Positions 11,262 through 24,098 are shown, numbered from the stretch's first letter. The stretch is 64,000 nucleotides of DNA from Lineus longissimus (GCF_910592395.1 NC_088325.1:1676001-1740000); one strand, 5' to 3'. Translations and numbers: made by a program. Notes: generated from the sequence alone by a model not told the origin.

Positions 11262-11500
11262 AAGCAGCCATAGTGGTGTAGTGACACAGATCTCTGACTA
11301 GTGACCATGAGGTCCCTGGTTCCACCCCACAGTTGGTGTGAGATTCTAGGCAGGCATCTTTGCCTTACATACCTTACTCAACCCAGGTTTATAAATGGGT
11401 ATCACTCATAACTACTCAGGTTGAGCCAGATTAAACAGCTCATCTGAGTTATGCTGAAAAAGTTTCAGGATGGTCTGCACTAAATGTGCAAAGTTGGATG
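11262..11500 (+). mobile_element. SINE B copy
   Basis: Has the tRNA-like head (GTGTAGTGACACAGATCTCT), a decayed B box (GGTTCCACCCC), then TTATAAATGGGTATCACTC and CTGAAAAAGTTTCAGGAT. Matches copies at 55226 and 59434. Confidence 0.8.
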
Positions 11501-11524
11501 ATGACATCTACCATTGTTGATATC

Positions 11525-11636
11525 AGACATGAATAAAGACTAGTAAATGCTTTTATCTAAAACTCCATGTACATTTACACTAGGCCTTTCTGTACAAAAT
11601 TGAAGTAAAAGCATTTGCTAGTCTTTATTCATATCA
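11525..11636. mobile_element. palindromic MITE, uninterrupted relative of 8048-8274
   Basis: Arms ATGAATAAAGACTAGTAAAT and its inverse around the centre TACATTTACAC. It provides the empty site for the element at 8115-8227. Confidence 0.85.
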
Positions 11637-12911
11637 GCTAATAAACCCAAAACTTTTACTTTTCACTTTTTACCTCACATTACCCCACCCCAACCAACCT
11701 TCAGAATCGACGAACAACTTTCCAATTATTCATCAAGGTGACGGTGAGAAGGGGAAAACCACTCTCTACGTCAATTTCAGAACTTCCGCGGTGAAATTGG
11801 TTTTTAATACCAGACCATTATCTCGCTTCCTCTAGTGGAATATCACCGGTGGATTAACATCCAGAGGGAGACTTCGACCAAGTAGTTGTCTCAACTTCTC
11901 TTAAAGTGGTATCTGAAATCTTGAAAGTCCACCCATCATATACAGGGTGACGCAAAAGAACCAAAGATATAGATTTAACCAAAACTGCGATTTACTAATG
12001 ATTTTGACGTGGCAATTTGGTGTCCACTTCGCCTGCATGACCGCAACTGAATGAAGAGATCATTCAGGGACTGTCTGACAGCTGTGATTGTTGTTATTCT
12101 TTCCTTGGTGTCCACTGTCTGGGAACACCCCGGGGCGCTCTGACTTTGGCACTGCACATCTGTAGTGCCTGTGATGAGGAAGTCTCACACTCTCCCATCT
12201 TCGTAAGTGGTCGATTTTTGTCGCAACCATTTGGGCCTAGGGCCCCGCACTCACTTCAGAGTGCATTATTAATGGGCTTCAGCTCCATGAAGCTTTCATC
12301 AGTGCACCCAGCCCCTGTGGATTTCATGTTCCCAAGGTAAGTATACGTACATTGCCACGTCATTTAAAAACTGCGAGTTACTGGTCAAACTTTCTTTTTA
12401 TCGCCTTTTCCCTTGAACATTTGAACATCAACTAAACGACCATGAGTCCACGCACAGAAAATCTTTCTTTTTTTCCGCCAACCTCGAACCAGGTCATATC
12501 TCTGACACATTAGCTTGTTACATGTACCAGTGATTACGGAATCCTGCCCCTCGTGATATTCACGCCTCACAGGGAAGCCACCTAATCTGAATTATTGATT
12601 ATGGCGGGGACACGGGGGCATGAACAGATCCGAAATGATGGCAGAGATGTGGTCGGATCATAGCTGAATCCTTGTGGATAGCCGGTTCATGGTCCCCTTG
12701 AGTAGTCATGCCTTGTCCTCAATGTTGCCAAATCCTGCAAAACTGATTGTGACCAGAGGCACTGATGACAGATGCAGAGATGACCCGTAAATGCTGAGGG
12801 GGGGGGGGCAGTAACCTCTCAGAGAGCATACTTGTGACCCCTCACAGAAGAACCAGGCCCATGAGCTTGGCAGCTTCAGACATCACTGCTGTCTGCCTTT
12901 GTGACAGTCGA

Positions 12912-13008
12912 GTACATCAATTTCTTCCATTATCTCCTGGTGTCATTTAGGCTCATCTTCTGCATGACATGCACCTGGTTTTGCTGTGACGGGTCTCGTA
13001 TGAGCAAA
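12912..13008. mobile_element. partial AAAT-MITE
   Basis: Carries GTACATCAATTTCTTCCATT, GGTGTCATTTAGGCTCATCT and GTGACGGGTCT, the right half of the foldback MITE family at 16264, 17012 and 51607. The right terminus is eroded. Confidence 0.75.
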
Positions 13009-13795
13009 TCTGAGAAACTGAGATAAGTTAGTCAACGACAGAAAGTGATTTCCTCTACACCAACAACACAAAAAGCAAACAGGATTACACAACCTTGTAA
13101 ACCATCAGTTTAGCCGCTAATTAACCTGCGCCGCTCATCTATCAAAGAAACACAGATTTTCTCATATGACAATCTCTGCCGCTGGGGATTTGTGTTGCTA
13201 TGGACACATCTTGGTGTAGCGATGCTTTAGGGACCTGGCGGACGTAATTGTCTAGAAGGCGGCGGGGTTTTTTACCGGCAGTGTGGTGCAGATGCTGGAG
13301 AGATAGCCACAGAAGATGCCACAGATTAAGAAATGTGCGCTTCCCAAGACATGTGAAAAGTAAAATGCTCACAAAAATTTGGTGGTCTACAGTGAAGACC
13401 ATATTTTCGTTCAGCCAATGAGGGTTTTGTCTGAGGGTTTGTGTGCAGGGCCGTACAGCAAAATTACCCCAATTTCAAATATCAACCAATACTATCAGAG
13501 ATACCCATTACAATATGCTAAAGACAATCTCTCTTGACAGACGCATATTAGTTCGTGGCTATGTATTCCGCTGCTACGCAAGTCGGTGTTAATTTCCACT
13601 TGAGACATCAGCCTTGTTCAAATTTGTCCTGGAGTGTTCACTCAAATGAAACTGTTTGCCAAGTCGATCGAGATTAATCCAATGTTTGTTGATGGGGGAG
13701 AATCGTTACTGACGTTAATGAGAAGTGAATTAAATTCTAGTATGATGTGTAGAGTACGCTACAAGTAGTGACTACATGATAGTAGCAGAATAGAG

Positions 13796-13845
13796 TACAG
13801 TAGAACCTCTCTATCAAGGACAACCTTGGGACTGACCAGTGCTGG
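13796..13845. mobile_element. pogo-like MITE, solo left end
   Basis: Only the first 50 bp (TACAGTAGAACCTCTCTATC...GGGACTGACCAGTGCTGG) are present. Confidence 0.75.
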
Positions 13846-14244
13846 TATGTCAAGGCGAATCGCGTATTTTTTCAATCGGCAATACCCCATCGGCAACAAA
13901 AAGTGCACTTGTCCACCCAAAACAACAAAGAATTGGGCCATCGGAGTGTTCTACCTGGAGTAAATGGGTACTTGGCAGATGTGGTCAAGTATGAACATAA
14001 GTCCTGAGCGCTGTGTAGCTGTTGGAAGCACGCAGGGCCGCACAGACGCCAAATGGACAAGGGTTAACCTACATGCCTACCGACGTCAACTCATCCGGTA
14101 GGAGAATAACTGGGAAGGTGAGGTAGCGAGATCAGATGTGAACGACATCAGGCCTGAAGAAGCTTTGGTGGACCACGGTGAAACTGCAGACAATCTGCAG
14201 TAAATGCGACTCCAGAGAACGGATTGAACATTACAGTGTTATTT

Positions 14245-14465
14245 GTGACCCGCTCTACCAAAACTAGGCGCTTGTCGCATCTGAACTCGACAGGTTGATA
14301 CGGACTTGTTGTTCATTTCCCTATTGCAGACCTTTTGTGAAATCTATTACAAACTGATTTGGTCACATTTCACAAAAGGTCTACAATAGGGAAATGAACA
14401 ACAAGTCCGTATCAACCTGTCAAGTTCAGATGCGACAAGCGCCTAGTTTTGGTAGAGCGGGTCAC
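14245..14465. mobile_element. 221-bp near-perfect palindrome (AAAT-MITE family)
   Basis: Arms of about 100 bp run from GTGACCCGCTCTACCAAAAC to its inverse GTTTTGGTAGAGCGGGTCAC, around a centre near 14355. It is flanked by ATTT on both sides (14241-14244 and 14466-14469). It is much more symmetrical than its relatives at 16264 and 17012. Confidence 0.92.
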
Positions 14466-14945
14466 ATTTTGTAAAAACATGTTGCTACATGAGACCCATA
14501 ACTTTTTTTTAAAAGTGTTAAAAGGAATACGCTCCTCGTAAAAAATACACCGCAAGATCAAAGCTTGTTACGAAGAGTGATATTATTTCCCCACCAGTGA
14601 CCGATTCCACGACACGCAATCAACACATTCTTCGAGGCGTATCGATCTGATCTCTCAGAATGGTGTTAGAGATGATCCTCTGCGCCCAGCATCCTTGTCA
14701 GATGCAGCGTTCCGCACAGCAGCTTTTGATCAGGAAGAGCCATTCAATGCCATGCTTTGAGCCAAGTATTTGCTGGTACTCATACATAACAGTTTAAAGT
14801 AGATTTGATCTGATTCTCTGGCACGGCTCCTGATGATCTACCATCCAGAACAGGGCACTGCTGACTCAGAAAACACCTTCACAGAACAGACTTATGAGAA
14901 TCTGCTTGATGTCAATGTTGAACTAGAGAACTGACTACATCTCAT

Positions 14946-15860
14946 GTGCTTCAGACCTGCTCCCTAATGAAGAATAGAGAGGAATACTGGCCAAAGGTCA
15001 CCACCCTGACCACAAAGCTCTTGGGCTCTGGGGCTTCAGACCTGCTCCCTAATGAAGAATAGAGAGGAATACTGGCCAAAGGACACCACCCTGGCCACAC
15101 AGCTCTGGGGCTTCAGACCTGCTCCCTAATGAAGAATAGAGAGGAATACTGGCCAAAGGACACCATGCTGACCACACCGCTCTGGGGCTTCAGACCAGCA
15201 CCCAGAAGAAAAATAGAGAGGAATACTGGCCAAAGGACACCATCCTGACCACACAGCTCTTGGGCTCTGGGGCTTCAGACCTGCTCCCTAATGAAGAATA
15301 GAGAGAGATACTGGGCAAAGGAGACCATGTTGACCACACAGCTCTGGGGCTTCAGACCAGCACCCAGAAGAAAAATAGAGAGGAATACTGGCCAAAGGAC
15401 ACCATCCTGACCACACAGCTCTGGGGCTCTGTGGCTTCAGACCTGCTCCCTAATGAAGAATAGAGAGGAATACTGGGCAAAGGACACCATCCTGTCCACA
15501 AAGCTCTGGGGCTCTGGGGCTTCAGACCTGCTCCCTGATGAAGAATAGAGAGGAATACTGGGCAAAGGACACCATCCTGTCCACACAGCTCTGGGGCTCT
15601 AGGGCTTCAGACCTGCCCCCAAATGAAGAATAGAGAGGAATACTGGGCAAAGGACACCATCCTGTCCACAAAGCTCTGGGGCTCTAGGGCTTCAGACCTG
15701 CTCCCAAATGAAGAATAGAGAGGAATACTGGGCAAAGGACACCATGCTGACCACACAGCTCTGGGGCTCTAGGACTTCAGACCTGCTCCCTGATGAAGAA
15801 TAGAGAGGAATACTGGCCAAAGGACATCATGCTCTCCACAAAGCTCTGGGGCTCCGAGGT
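14946..15860. repeat. 77-95 bp tandem array, about eleven copies
   Basis: Every unit has CTTCAGACCTGCTCCCTAAT (or a variant) followed by GAATAGAGAGGAATACTGG and CACAGCTCTGGGGCT. Unit length varies through a short GGGCTCT(G/A)GG insertion. Two units share a distinct CCAGCACCCAGAAGAAAAAT variant. Confidence 0.95.
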
Positions 15861-16263
15861 GTAATTCTCTAGGACAGCCAACTCTGCTACCAAAAACAGA
15901 CTGCCTGTTTAAGGAGTCTCAAAAATTTCCAACCCAAAAAAAGAAGCTGGTACTCGTACAGTACAATTCAAATTGGATCTGATCTGATTCCTTGGCACGC
16001 AATCGACACATTCCTCAAAGAGATTAATCTGATCTGTCAGAATGCTGCTTAACATGATCCACTGCACCCAGCATCCTTGGCAGCTGCAGCACCCTGGGCC
16101 TACTATAAAGAATAACTACTCAGTGGCTAAATGATGGGGAGCAACTTTTAAAGGGTTACGGCGTTCGTAATTTGTGGTTTATAAAGAGAAATGCAGTTAG
16201 ACCTTTGAGAAAAGTGAGCATCAGAACGAGAATTTGAATTTTACACCAATTTTGCACATAAAT

Positions 16264-16452
16264 GTGACCCGCCATGGCAAAATGAGTCGCATGTCGCTCC
16301 GAGCTTGACAGGTTGAGACGGACTGGTTGTTCATTTCACTATTGTCTTCCTTTTGTGAAATCTGAGTACATCAATTTCTTCTATTATGTCCAGGTGTCAT
16401 TTTAGGCTCATCTTCTGTGCGACATGAGACTCATTTTGTCGTGGTGGGTCAC
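16264..16452. mobile_element. AAAT-MITE, 189 bp
   Basis: Ends GTGACCCGCCATGGCAAAAT and its inverse (TTTTGTCGTGGTGGGTCAC), flanked by AAAT direct repeats at 16260-16263 and 16453-16456. Confidence 0.9.
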
Positions 16453-16924
16453 AAATGTGTTGCCACTGTTGTTAATTTCACGGCAGACAACGTTTTTTTA
16501 TCGCAGTTTTTATCACCGCAGGTGCATGGTTCTTGAACCGGTCATCGCAGCAACATTTGATCAATATGGAACTGGTTTGAGAAAGAAATGACGAAAGAAA
16601 GATAATACTGTATGTGACAAAACAACATTATGACGACCGACAGCAATTTCGTAAAAATGTTATCCCCGTAATAACATCAACCAATCGATCTGACAATCTT
16701 ATTACAAAGGGAGGTGTTACTTCTGCACCATTTATGGATTCTATGGCATGTAATCAACACGTTCTCTGAGGCGTGTAGATTGCATCTGTCTATGAAGTGT
16801 CTACACTCTCGTCAGATGCAGAACAGGGGAGGCTTCCCTTTAAGGGGTACGCAGTTCGTAATTACTTGTGGCCAAAGAAAATAGAAATGCAGTTATGCAC
16901 AATGCTATAGTGCTGTCATTAGGC

Positions 16925-17305
16925 CTACAAATTTGTTGAAAAATTTGGCCATCTTCAGGTGACTAATATACACAGTAAGGGCTCTAGGTCATGTCAGATT
17001 CAGCACTAAATGTGACCCACCACGACAAAATGAGTCGCATGTCGCACAGAAGATGAGCCTAAAATGACACCAGGACATAATAGAAGAAATTGATATGCTC
17101 TGATTTTACAAAAGGCAGACAATGGTGAAATGAACAACCAGTCTGTCTCAACCTGTCAAGCTCAGAGCGACATGCGACCTGTTTTGTCATGGCGGGTCAC
17201 AAATGTATCCCTCATACAGGCAAGAATCATATGACATACTGTGAGATGTGAGAGACCCCTACTGGCGACTTGGTGTAACTTTATCTTGCCTGCCTAGCTG
17301 CTGAC
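16925..17305. repeat. interspersed repeat copy 1, interrupted by an AAAT-MITE
   Basis: GGCCATCTTCAGGTGACTAA...ACTAAAT and, after the MITE, ATCCCTCATACAGGCAAGAA...TTGTCCCTTTAA. The uninterrupted relative is at 42538-42738. Confidence 0.85.
17012..17200. mobile_element. AAAT-MITE, 189 bp, with known empty site
   Basis: Ends GTGACCCACCACGACAAAAT and its inverse (GTTTTGTCATGGCGGGTCAC), AAAT duplicated at 17008-17011 and 17201-17204. The relative at 42604 carries the site once (ACTAAATATATCCCTC), confirming the 4-bp duplication. Confidence 0.93.
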
Positions 17306-17924
17306 TATATTGTCCCTTTAAAGCAAGATATCACAATTCCAAACTGGGATCTCCGAAAGCTGTTAAACTAGTTAATGACACTGCGATGCATAATTAGCCT
17401 TGGCAGTGGGTGAAAAACCTTGAGAGATGAGATTAAAGATCAGATAGACTTCTCCCTCGTTGTTTGATCGAGTCAATAAGCTCCATAGATCAAAGGAACA
17501 GGATCGATGCGCTTAACCCGGAGATTTTGTCTTGGTGATGATGGGCTGGTAGGAACAGGAGCAGCTGAGAACATCAAAAAATTTAATATGAAAATTTTGG
17601 GTTTATAGTCTGATATCAACTGCGATATAGGATATCCTCCGACTTTACACTTTAACCCCGGTCTGTCCTGAAACCTTTCAGTAGACCTTAGATAAGCTGC
17701 GCAACCAGTGCTACAATCTTAGCCTTTCTGACCGGTAACTGGCAATGACACACAGTGCGGTACTTTGTCTGTGGAAGTACTTTTGTGACAAGTGCAACCA
17801 AAATGGGAGTACTCTGCATGCAGTGGACATACTTTTGTTGCAATTGCAGCTAAAATGCTGGTTCTCTGCATGCATTGCAATGCCCATCAATCTGCAACAC
17901 CGAATTCTGTTCTTACATGAGCCT

Positions 17925-18375
17925 GGTCAGCCCAAATTTACCCAAAATTGTCTGAAGATCTGCATACCTTGAGATAGCAACTACCAGTCCAAGTAACCAC
18001 AAACAACCATACGAAATCCAAAACGCCCCAATTGCAATACGCCATCCATTTCTAACACTTGTATTTAGCCTGGTCAACCCAAAATTACCCAAAATTGTCT
18101 GAAGCTCTGCACTACTTTAGATAGTAGGCCTACCTACCAATCTGTGCAACCACAATCATTGGCAAGAAGAAATCCCAAATCCCCCCATTGAAATACGCCA
18201 TCTGATCTCTAACACTGCCCATTCTGTTTTCACACTGCCCAAATTTCCCAAAATCGTCTGAAGATCTGCACACATTGAGATAGCAACTACCAATCTTTGT
18301 AACTACAACCATGGCCAACAAGAAATCCCAAATGCCCCCATTGCGATACTTCATCCGATCTGTAACATCAACCAT
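17925..18375. repeat. imperfect tandem repeat, three copies of about 145-165 bp
   Basis: ACCCAAAATTGTCTGAAGAT followed by GAGATAGCAACTACCA and AAATCC(C/A)AAA...CCCC recurs near 17935, 18080 and 18245. Confidence 0.85.
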
Positions 18376-18682
18376 TCTGTTGTAGCATAGACATCAGCTC
18401 TGTCGACCGTAATTCAACAGGAGCTTTTCTCCCATAATTCCATCCTGCGTAATGGCCACTCGTCGTCGCAACGTTGGTATGCCGTCTCACGCTTGCGGCA
18501 GAACGCTCGACTAATCTCGTTATCTCGTGTTGAGATAACTGTGCTGGGATGAGACTGTCGCGACTTCTCTTGTGGACCTCGTATGTCGTGTTAATGTGGT
18601 TTGGGATAAATCAGGAAGCGTAGTGAGCAGGAATTGATGAAGATTCCTGGGGTTGATATCGCAAGACATGGAGTTCACCAAA

Positions 18683-19320
18683 TTCTTCTTCTTCAGCGTT
18701 CGCTCAGCATTAGGAAGAGTGCCTCTCCAAGGAGTATTCCTCCTCCAAGGCAAGCTGAGCGTTTCTGCATGCCACTATGGGTAGGCACCGATTGGATACA
18801 AGGAACCTTGGTTTTAAGTCTCATTCAAAGGACTGCGAAGAGCCAGGAATTTTATTTCCTTGAAAGCCACGCTGGTTCATCCAGAAATACAATCCTGGGA
18901 TCTCCCCGGGATCAAACCCGGGCCCTATTGTGTGGTAGCCAGCAGTGTGAATCACTAGGCTATGAGGCTCCTACACAATCCTGGCATCTCCCCGGGATCA
19001 AAACCCGGACCCTATTGCGTGGTAGCCAGCAGTGTGAATCACTAGGCTATGAGGCTCCTACACAATCCTGGCATCTCCCCGGGATCAAACCCGGGCCCTA
19101 TTGTGTGGTAGCCAGCAGTGTGAATCACTAGGCTATGAGGCTCCTACACAATCCTGGCATCTCCCCGGGATCAAAACCCGGACCCTATTGCGTGGTAGCC
19201 AGCAGTGTGAATCACTAGGCTATGAGGCTCCTACACAATCCTGGAATCTCCCCGGGACTGAAACCCTGGCCCTATTGCGTGGTAGCCAGCAGTGTGAACC
19301 ACTAGGCTATGAGGCTCCTT
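18683..19320 (-). mobile_element. SINE A with its tRNA-like head amplified about five times
   Basis: The body and (GAA) tail are at 18683-18870. From about 18890 to 19320 the 86/87-bp head (GGAGCCTCATAGCCTAGTGA...GGTTTGATCCCGGGGAGA...AGGATTGT) is repeated in tandem. Each unit has A-box-like and B-box-like sequences. The open frames at 18634-19131 and 19101-19322 are artefacts. Confidence 0.9.
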
Positions 19321-19960
19321 AGCCTATTAAGTTCATCCTTAAGTTTTCAATACTTTCCTGAGCTGTCACACCGACAGCCTCATCTACGCGGATGCTATCA
19401 GAGAACAGGTTCAATCTTGCTGGCCCCAGCCTTGGCTCCTTGGGGGCGGCCTGGCACTGATATCATGGTATTTGGCAAATACCCGTCCACCAGCAAAGTG
19501 TCAGCGCACTTGACACAGCCATCCAGTTAGGACACACGAAGGTTGCCGAATGTGACTGTACCAACGTGGGGACTACACTTCCTGTCACGCTAGACCCGCC
19601 CGATCAATTAAGGAGTGTAGGAAGAACATTAACCCTCTAAACTTCATTTGGAGATGTCTATTGTTATTGGAAATCCATTCCCTACGCCAGTACGGTCATC
19701 GATTGAACAACGTGATCACGAAAAAGGTATGTGTCGTAAAAGTGTCAATTGATGAACATCAGACAACAAAGATAATCGATTCTACATGCCTCGATTGCCG
19801 CGATTGCCCCGAGGCAATTTGTTGTAAAAATATGGAAAACCTTTATTGACCAGATCTCGGCATTTCTGGTATTGCCGTGGGCAAGTATGGTCCGAAAATT
19901 TCAGATTACAAATCAGATGATGGTTTAGGATCTTTTTAAGGTACGTATGAGGTGGACTCA

Positions 19961-20937
19961 GTACCGTACTGGAGGTATTGGTTGTACCGTACTGGAGGTA
20001 TTGGTTGTGCCGTACTGGAGGTATTGGTTGTGCCGTACTGGAGGTATTGGTTGTGCCGTACTGGAGGTATTGGTTGTGCCGTACTGGAGGTATTGGTTGT
20101 ACCGTACTGGAGGTATTGGTTGTACCGTACTGGAGGTATTGGTTGTGCCGTACTGGAGGTATTGGTTGTGCCGTACTGGAGGTATTGGTTGTGCCGTACT
20201 GGAGGTATTGGTTGTACCGTACTGGAGGTATTGGTTGTACCGTACTGGAGGTATTGGTTGTACCGTACTGGAGGTATTGGTTGTGCCGTACTGGAAGTAT
20301 TGGTTGTGCCGTACTGGAGGTATTGGTTGTACCGTACTGGAGGAATTGGTTGTACCGTACTGGAGGCATTGGTTGTACTGTACTGGAGGAATTGGTTGTA
20401 CCGTACTGGAGGCATTGGTTGTACCGTAATGGAGGTATTGGTTGTACCTTACTGGAGGTAATGGTTGTACCGTACTGGAGGTATTGGATGTACCGTACTA
20501 GAGGTATTGCTTGTACCGTACTGGAGGTATTGCTTGTACCGTACTAGAGGTATTGCTTGTACCGTACTAGAGGTATTGCTTGTACCGTACTAGAGGTATT
20601 GCTTGTACCGTACTAGAGGTATTGCTTGTACCGTACTAGAGGTATTGCTTGTACCGTACTAGAGGTATTGCTTGTACCGTACTAGAGGTATTGCTTGTAC
20701 CGTACTGGAGGTATTGCTTGTACCGTACTAGAGGTATTGCTTGTACCGTACTAGAGGTATTGCTTGTACCGTACTAGAGGTATTGCTTGTACCGTACTAG
20801 AGGTATTGCTTGTACCGTACTGGAGGTATTGCTTGTACCGTACTGGAGGTATTGCTTGTACCGTACTGGAGGTATTGCTTGTACCGTACTAGAGGTATTG
20901 CTTGTACCGTACTAGAGGTATTGCTTGTACCATACTG
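19961..20937. repeat. 23-bp minisatellite, about 42 copies
   Basis: Unit GTACCGTACTGGAGGTATTG+GTT. The left part is mainly TGGAGG...GGTT, with ACC/GCC variants. The right part (from about 20500) is mainly TAGAGG...GCTT. Because 23 is not a multiple of 3 and the unit lacks stops, all three plus frames and two minus frames stay open for 150-195 codons; none is evidence of a protein. Confidence 0.97.
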
Positions 20938-21825
20938 TGTTCAAGTGAACCAACTGCATCCAGGGATTAAAAAGGCCTGGAGCAATGCTGTCCTGCAAAA
21001 TATGACTCTAAAATGGTTATTTTTTGTCCGATTTTGAAAATTCGAAGTTCTACAGAGTGCTGAAGCACAGATCCTTCCACTTCTGCTGTCAAATTAAGCC
21101 TTTTTTGGAGGGAAAAAAATAAATTCCTCCAAAAGGAAATATCTTGTCCCTGAGAAACTTACAATCGAAACTACAACTCTTGACCAACAAGTTTCAAGCT
21201 TACGAACCTCACTACATCCCCACTTATTCCATTCAATGATCATACTTCCCCAACGAATTCACTACCAAGTTCAATGCTTCCTAGCTCGGACCATTTTAAT
21301 TTCCCCTCGCACCAAATCAATTGCCTCCAGAACTGTTAGGTCAATATTCATCTCCTTCTCAAGTGTATTGTAGTCGATCGTTGCAATAGCCATTAAAAAA
21401 ATTCTCGTAGCTCTGCCATAACCCAATCAATAATCCCAATGGATTTGACGATGCTTTAGACAGTTTTAGATAGATTGGTACTATCTGTGTGCTGCAGCAG
21501 CCAAAATCCTTTGAGATGCTGGCGAGTGGTCTGATGCTATAGTGTCGATGAAAAGAATGTCAAAATCCTCTTTCTACTTTGTAAAATCCTTAAAAACGTT
21601 ACAGCCAAAAATATTTCATCTGAAAAAAGCGTCCTATGAAACAACTTTTAGTGACATCATATAGATCTATACTGTTGATTGGAACAGCACGGCACATTGT
21701 TAATGCATCGACAAGCACAGGGATGATCGCTGCATGGAGGTTCCAGGCGGGATTGAAATCAGAATAGCGTGATAATTCAAATTTCAAATTTTACCCCTTC
21801 ATGTGGAATTCATTGAAGGGAACTG

Positions 21826-22344
21826 CTAGCAACTGTGACTAGGCAGCAACAGTGACTAGGCAGCAACAGCGACTAGGCAGCAACAGCGACCAGGCAGCAA
21901 CAGTGACCAGGCAGCAACAGTGACTAGGCAGCAACAGCGACGAGCCAGCAACAGCGACCAGGCAGCAACAACGACTAGGCTGCAACAGCGACTAGGCAGC
22001 AACAGTGACTAGGCTGCAACAGTGACTAGGCAGCCACAGCGACTAGGCAGCAACAGCGACTAGGCAGCAACAGCGACAAGGAAGCAACAGTAACTAGGCA
22101 GCCACAGCGACTAGGCAGCCACAGCGACGAGGCAGCAACAGCGACTAGGCAGCCACAGCGACTAGGCAGCAACAGCGACTAGGCAGCAACAGCGACTAGG
22201 CAGCAACAGCGACTTGGCAGCAACAGCGACGAGGCAGCAACAGAGACTAGACGGCAACAGTAACTAGGCTGCAACAGTGACTAGGCAGCAACAGTGACTA
22301 GGAAGCTACAGTGACCAGGCTGCAACAGTGACTAGGCAGCAACA
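21826..22344. repeat. 17-bp minisatellite, about 30 copies
   Basis: Unit CGACTAGGCAGCAACAG with point variants (TGACTAGG, CGACCAGG, GCCACAG, GCTGCAACAG). Confidence 0.97.
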
Positions 22345-23810
22345 CCTTGATAATAATGCACTTTTATGGTCCTTTAAAGGGACTTGGCGATCTCAGAACC
22401 TGGAAATCTCTTCGGGGCTATGACATTCCCCATTGAGCAATAAATGCAACCATTCTGCCCAGCTTAGCACAAGTGCTCATAATTGGTTTGCGAGACCTAA
22501 TAATCACTTCAGTGACTGATCAAGCAAAGCGTTAATTACCCCCCCAGGGTGGCAGTCGATTCTGTTTCAACATACCGTCGGGAGACAGCCTTAGAAGACC
22601 TTTGTCTGCCGTCGATTTATTGGGAGGAATAATTAACCCGTAATTGGAACAGGTGTGGACCCCTCATTTCACCGGTAGCGAAATGAGTAGGAAATAGAGA
22701 GTGATATGATAAAGTGTGTCAAAACTTGATATATATAGTATTTGTACATATGTCTTCACAATGGCAATGCTCACAATTGGAAAGTTTCAAATCCAAGTAC
22801 AAATTACAAATTTGAAACAAACTGTGAAGGCCTTTAACAACGCATCGTTAATTCTACAATCAATGTCTCGAAATAACAAATGACTCTCGTGTTTTGCTCG
22901 AGTAGCGAACCTTTCGATCAGTTTTGCTCGAGTAACCAGACGCAATTCCATCACGTTTAATCACATAAGAGGATTAAGCCAGCAGCTCATAACATTGCTA
23001 TATGACGCCATAAATTTTATAAGCGCTACCGTAAAATCGCGTTATTATCATTTTTAAACACGGCGATACACCGCTGGCTTTCGATTAGCAAATGAGCAAA
23101 TGAGATTACGAGGTACACGGGTTATAATGTCAGATAAGGGACATTAAGAGGTTGTGGCATAATGTCAGAGCAGTCGCACTTGGGGTGATTTTTATCATGG
23201 GATGTTTTACGCCATATTCAACATTTACCCACAATCCTTTGTGTTTCTTTTAGTCGGCTTTAGCCACTTTAGTCATTAGATTAAGTCCCACACTTTAAAG
23301 GCAAACACCGTTTGTTTCAAATGTTTGTACTTGAATTTGAAAACTTCCAATTGGTAAATATGCACTAAATATAAATTTCAACATTGTCGTTGTGTAGACT
23401 GATATACTAATACTATGAATACCAAGTTTCAGCAAATTCGCATGCATAATAACTGCACTACGGCATTGTGTGTAACTGCATTTCTATTTTCCTGGACCAC
23501 CAGTAAAAACAAACGGCATACCTCTTTAAAAACTACACAACATTACTCTGTTTCCGCACAGTATGAATGCCCGGCGCCGCTGTTGATCAAAACCTAACCG
23601 AAACACAACCTTTGAATATCCCTGGTGACGTTCAATGAAAAACTAACTGTATGTGACACGCCATATTGTCACAGCTCGCCAGACGGCTAAATGGCCTAAT
23701 GTCCGGCGATTAGCGACATGAAATTGACAACACTCAGTGGATGTCGAATCGTGTAAGATACAATAGGGGTTTGGTCACGCTAAGCCAAGGCAACGCGAGG
23801 TTTGAACACG
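22345..23810. other. mostly unique AT-rich sequence
   Basis: No conserved exon seen. Part of 23300-23545 (TACTTGAATTTGAAAAC...GCATGCATAATAACTGCACT) is repeated at about 41730-41945, so it is an old interspersed repeat. Confidence 0.5.
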
Positions 23811-24070
23811 TACAGTAGAACCTCTCTATTAGGGCACTCATGGGACTGACAAGTGTTGTCCTTGATAGAGAGGTGTCCTGATTAGGGAGGTCAAATTGAA
23901 TGGAAACAACCAATTTGGGACTGGTATCTTTAGTAGAGAGGTTGTCCTTAATAGAGAGGTGTCCTGATTAGAGAGGTCAAATTGAATGGAAACAACCAAT
24001 TTGGGACTGGTATCTTTAGTAGAGAGGTTGTCCTTATTAGAGAAGTATCCGCAATTGGAGGTCAACTGTA
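23811..24070. mobile_element. pogo-like MITE with duplicated centre
   Basis: TACAGTAGAACCTCTCTATT to GTCAACTGTA. The block GTCAAATTGAATGGAAACAA to GGTATCTTTAGTAGAGAGG occurs twice. Confidence 0.9.
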
Positions 24071-24098
24071 TCTGTGAACAGGAAATGGGAATAAAGAC

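Noticed and set aside
19947-20547. Long overlapping open frames (160-195 codons) with YWRYWLYRTGG-type repeats
   Set aside because: They occur in five frames at once over a 23-bp tandem repeat without stops; the pattern comes from unit length, not coding selection.
21303-21415. Minus-strand frame reading MAIATIDYNTLEKEMNIDLT...
   Set aside because: Looks protein-like in composition but only 38 codons, with no clear acceptor; could be a decayed transposon frame.
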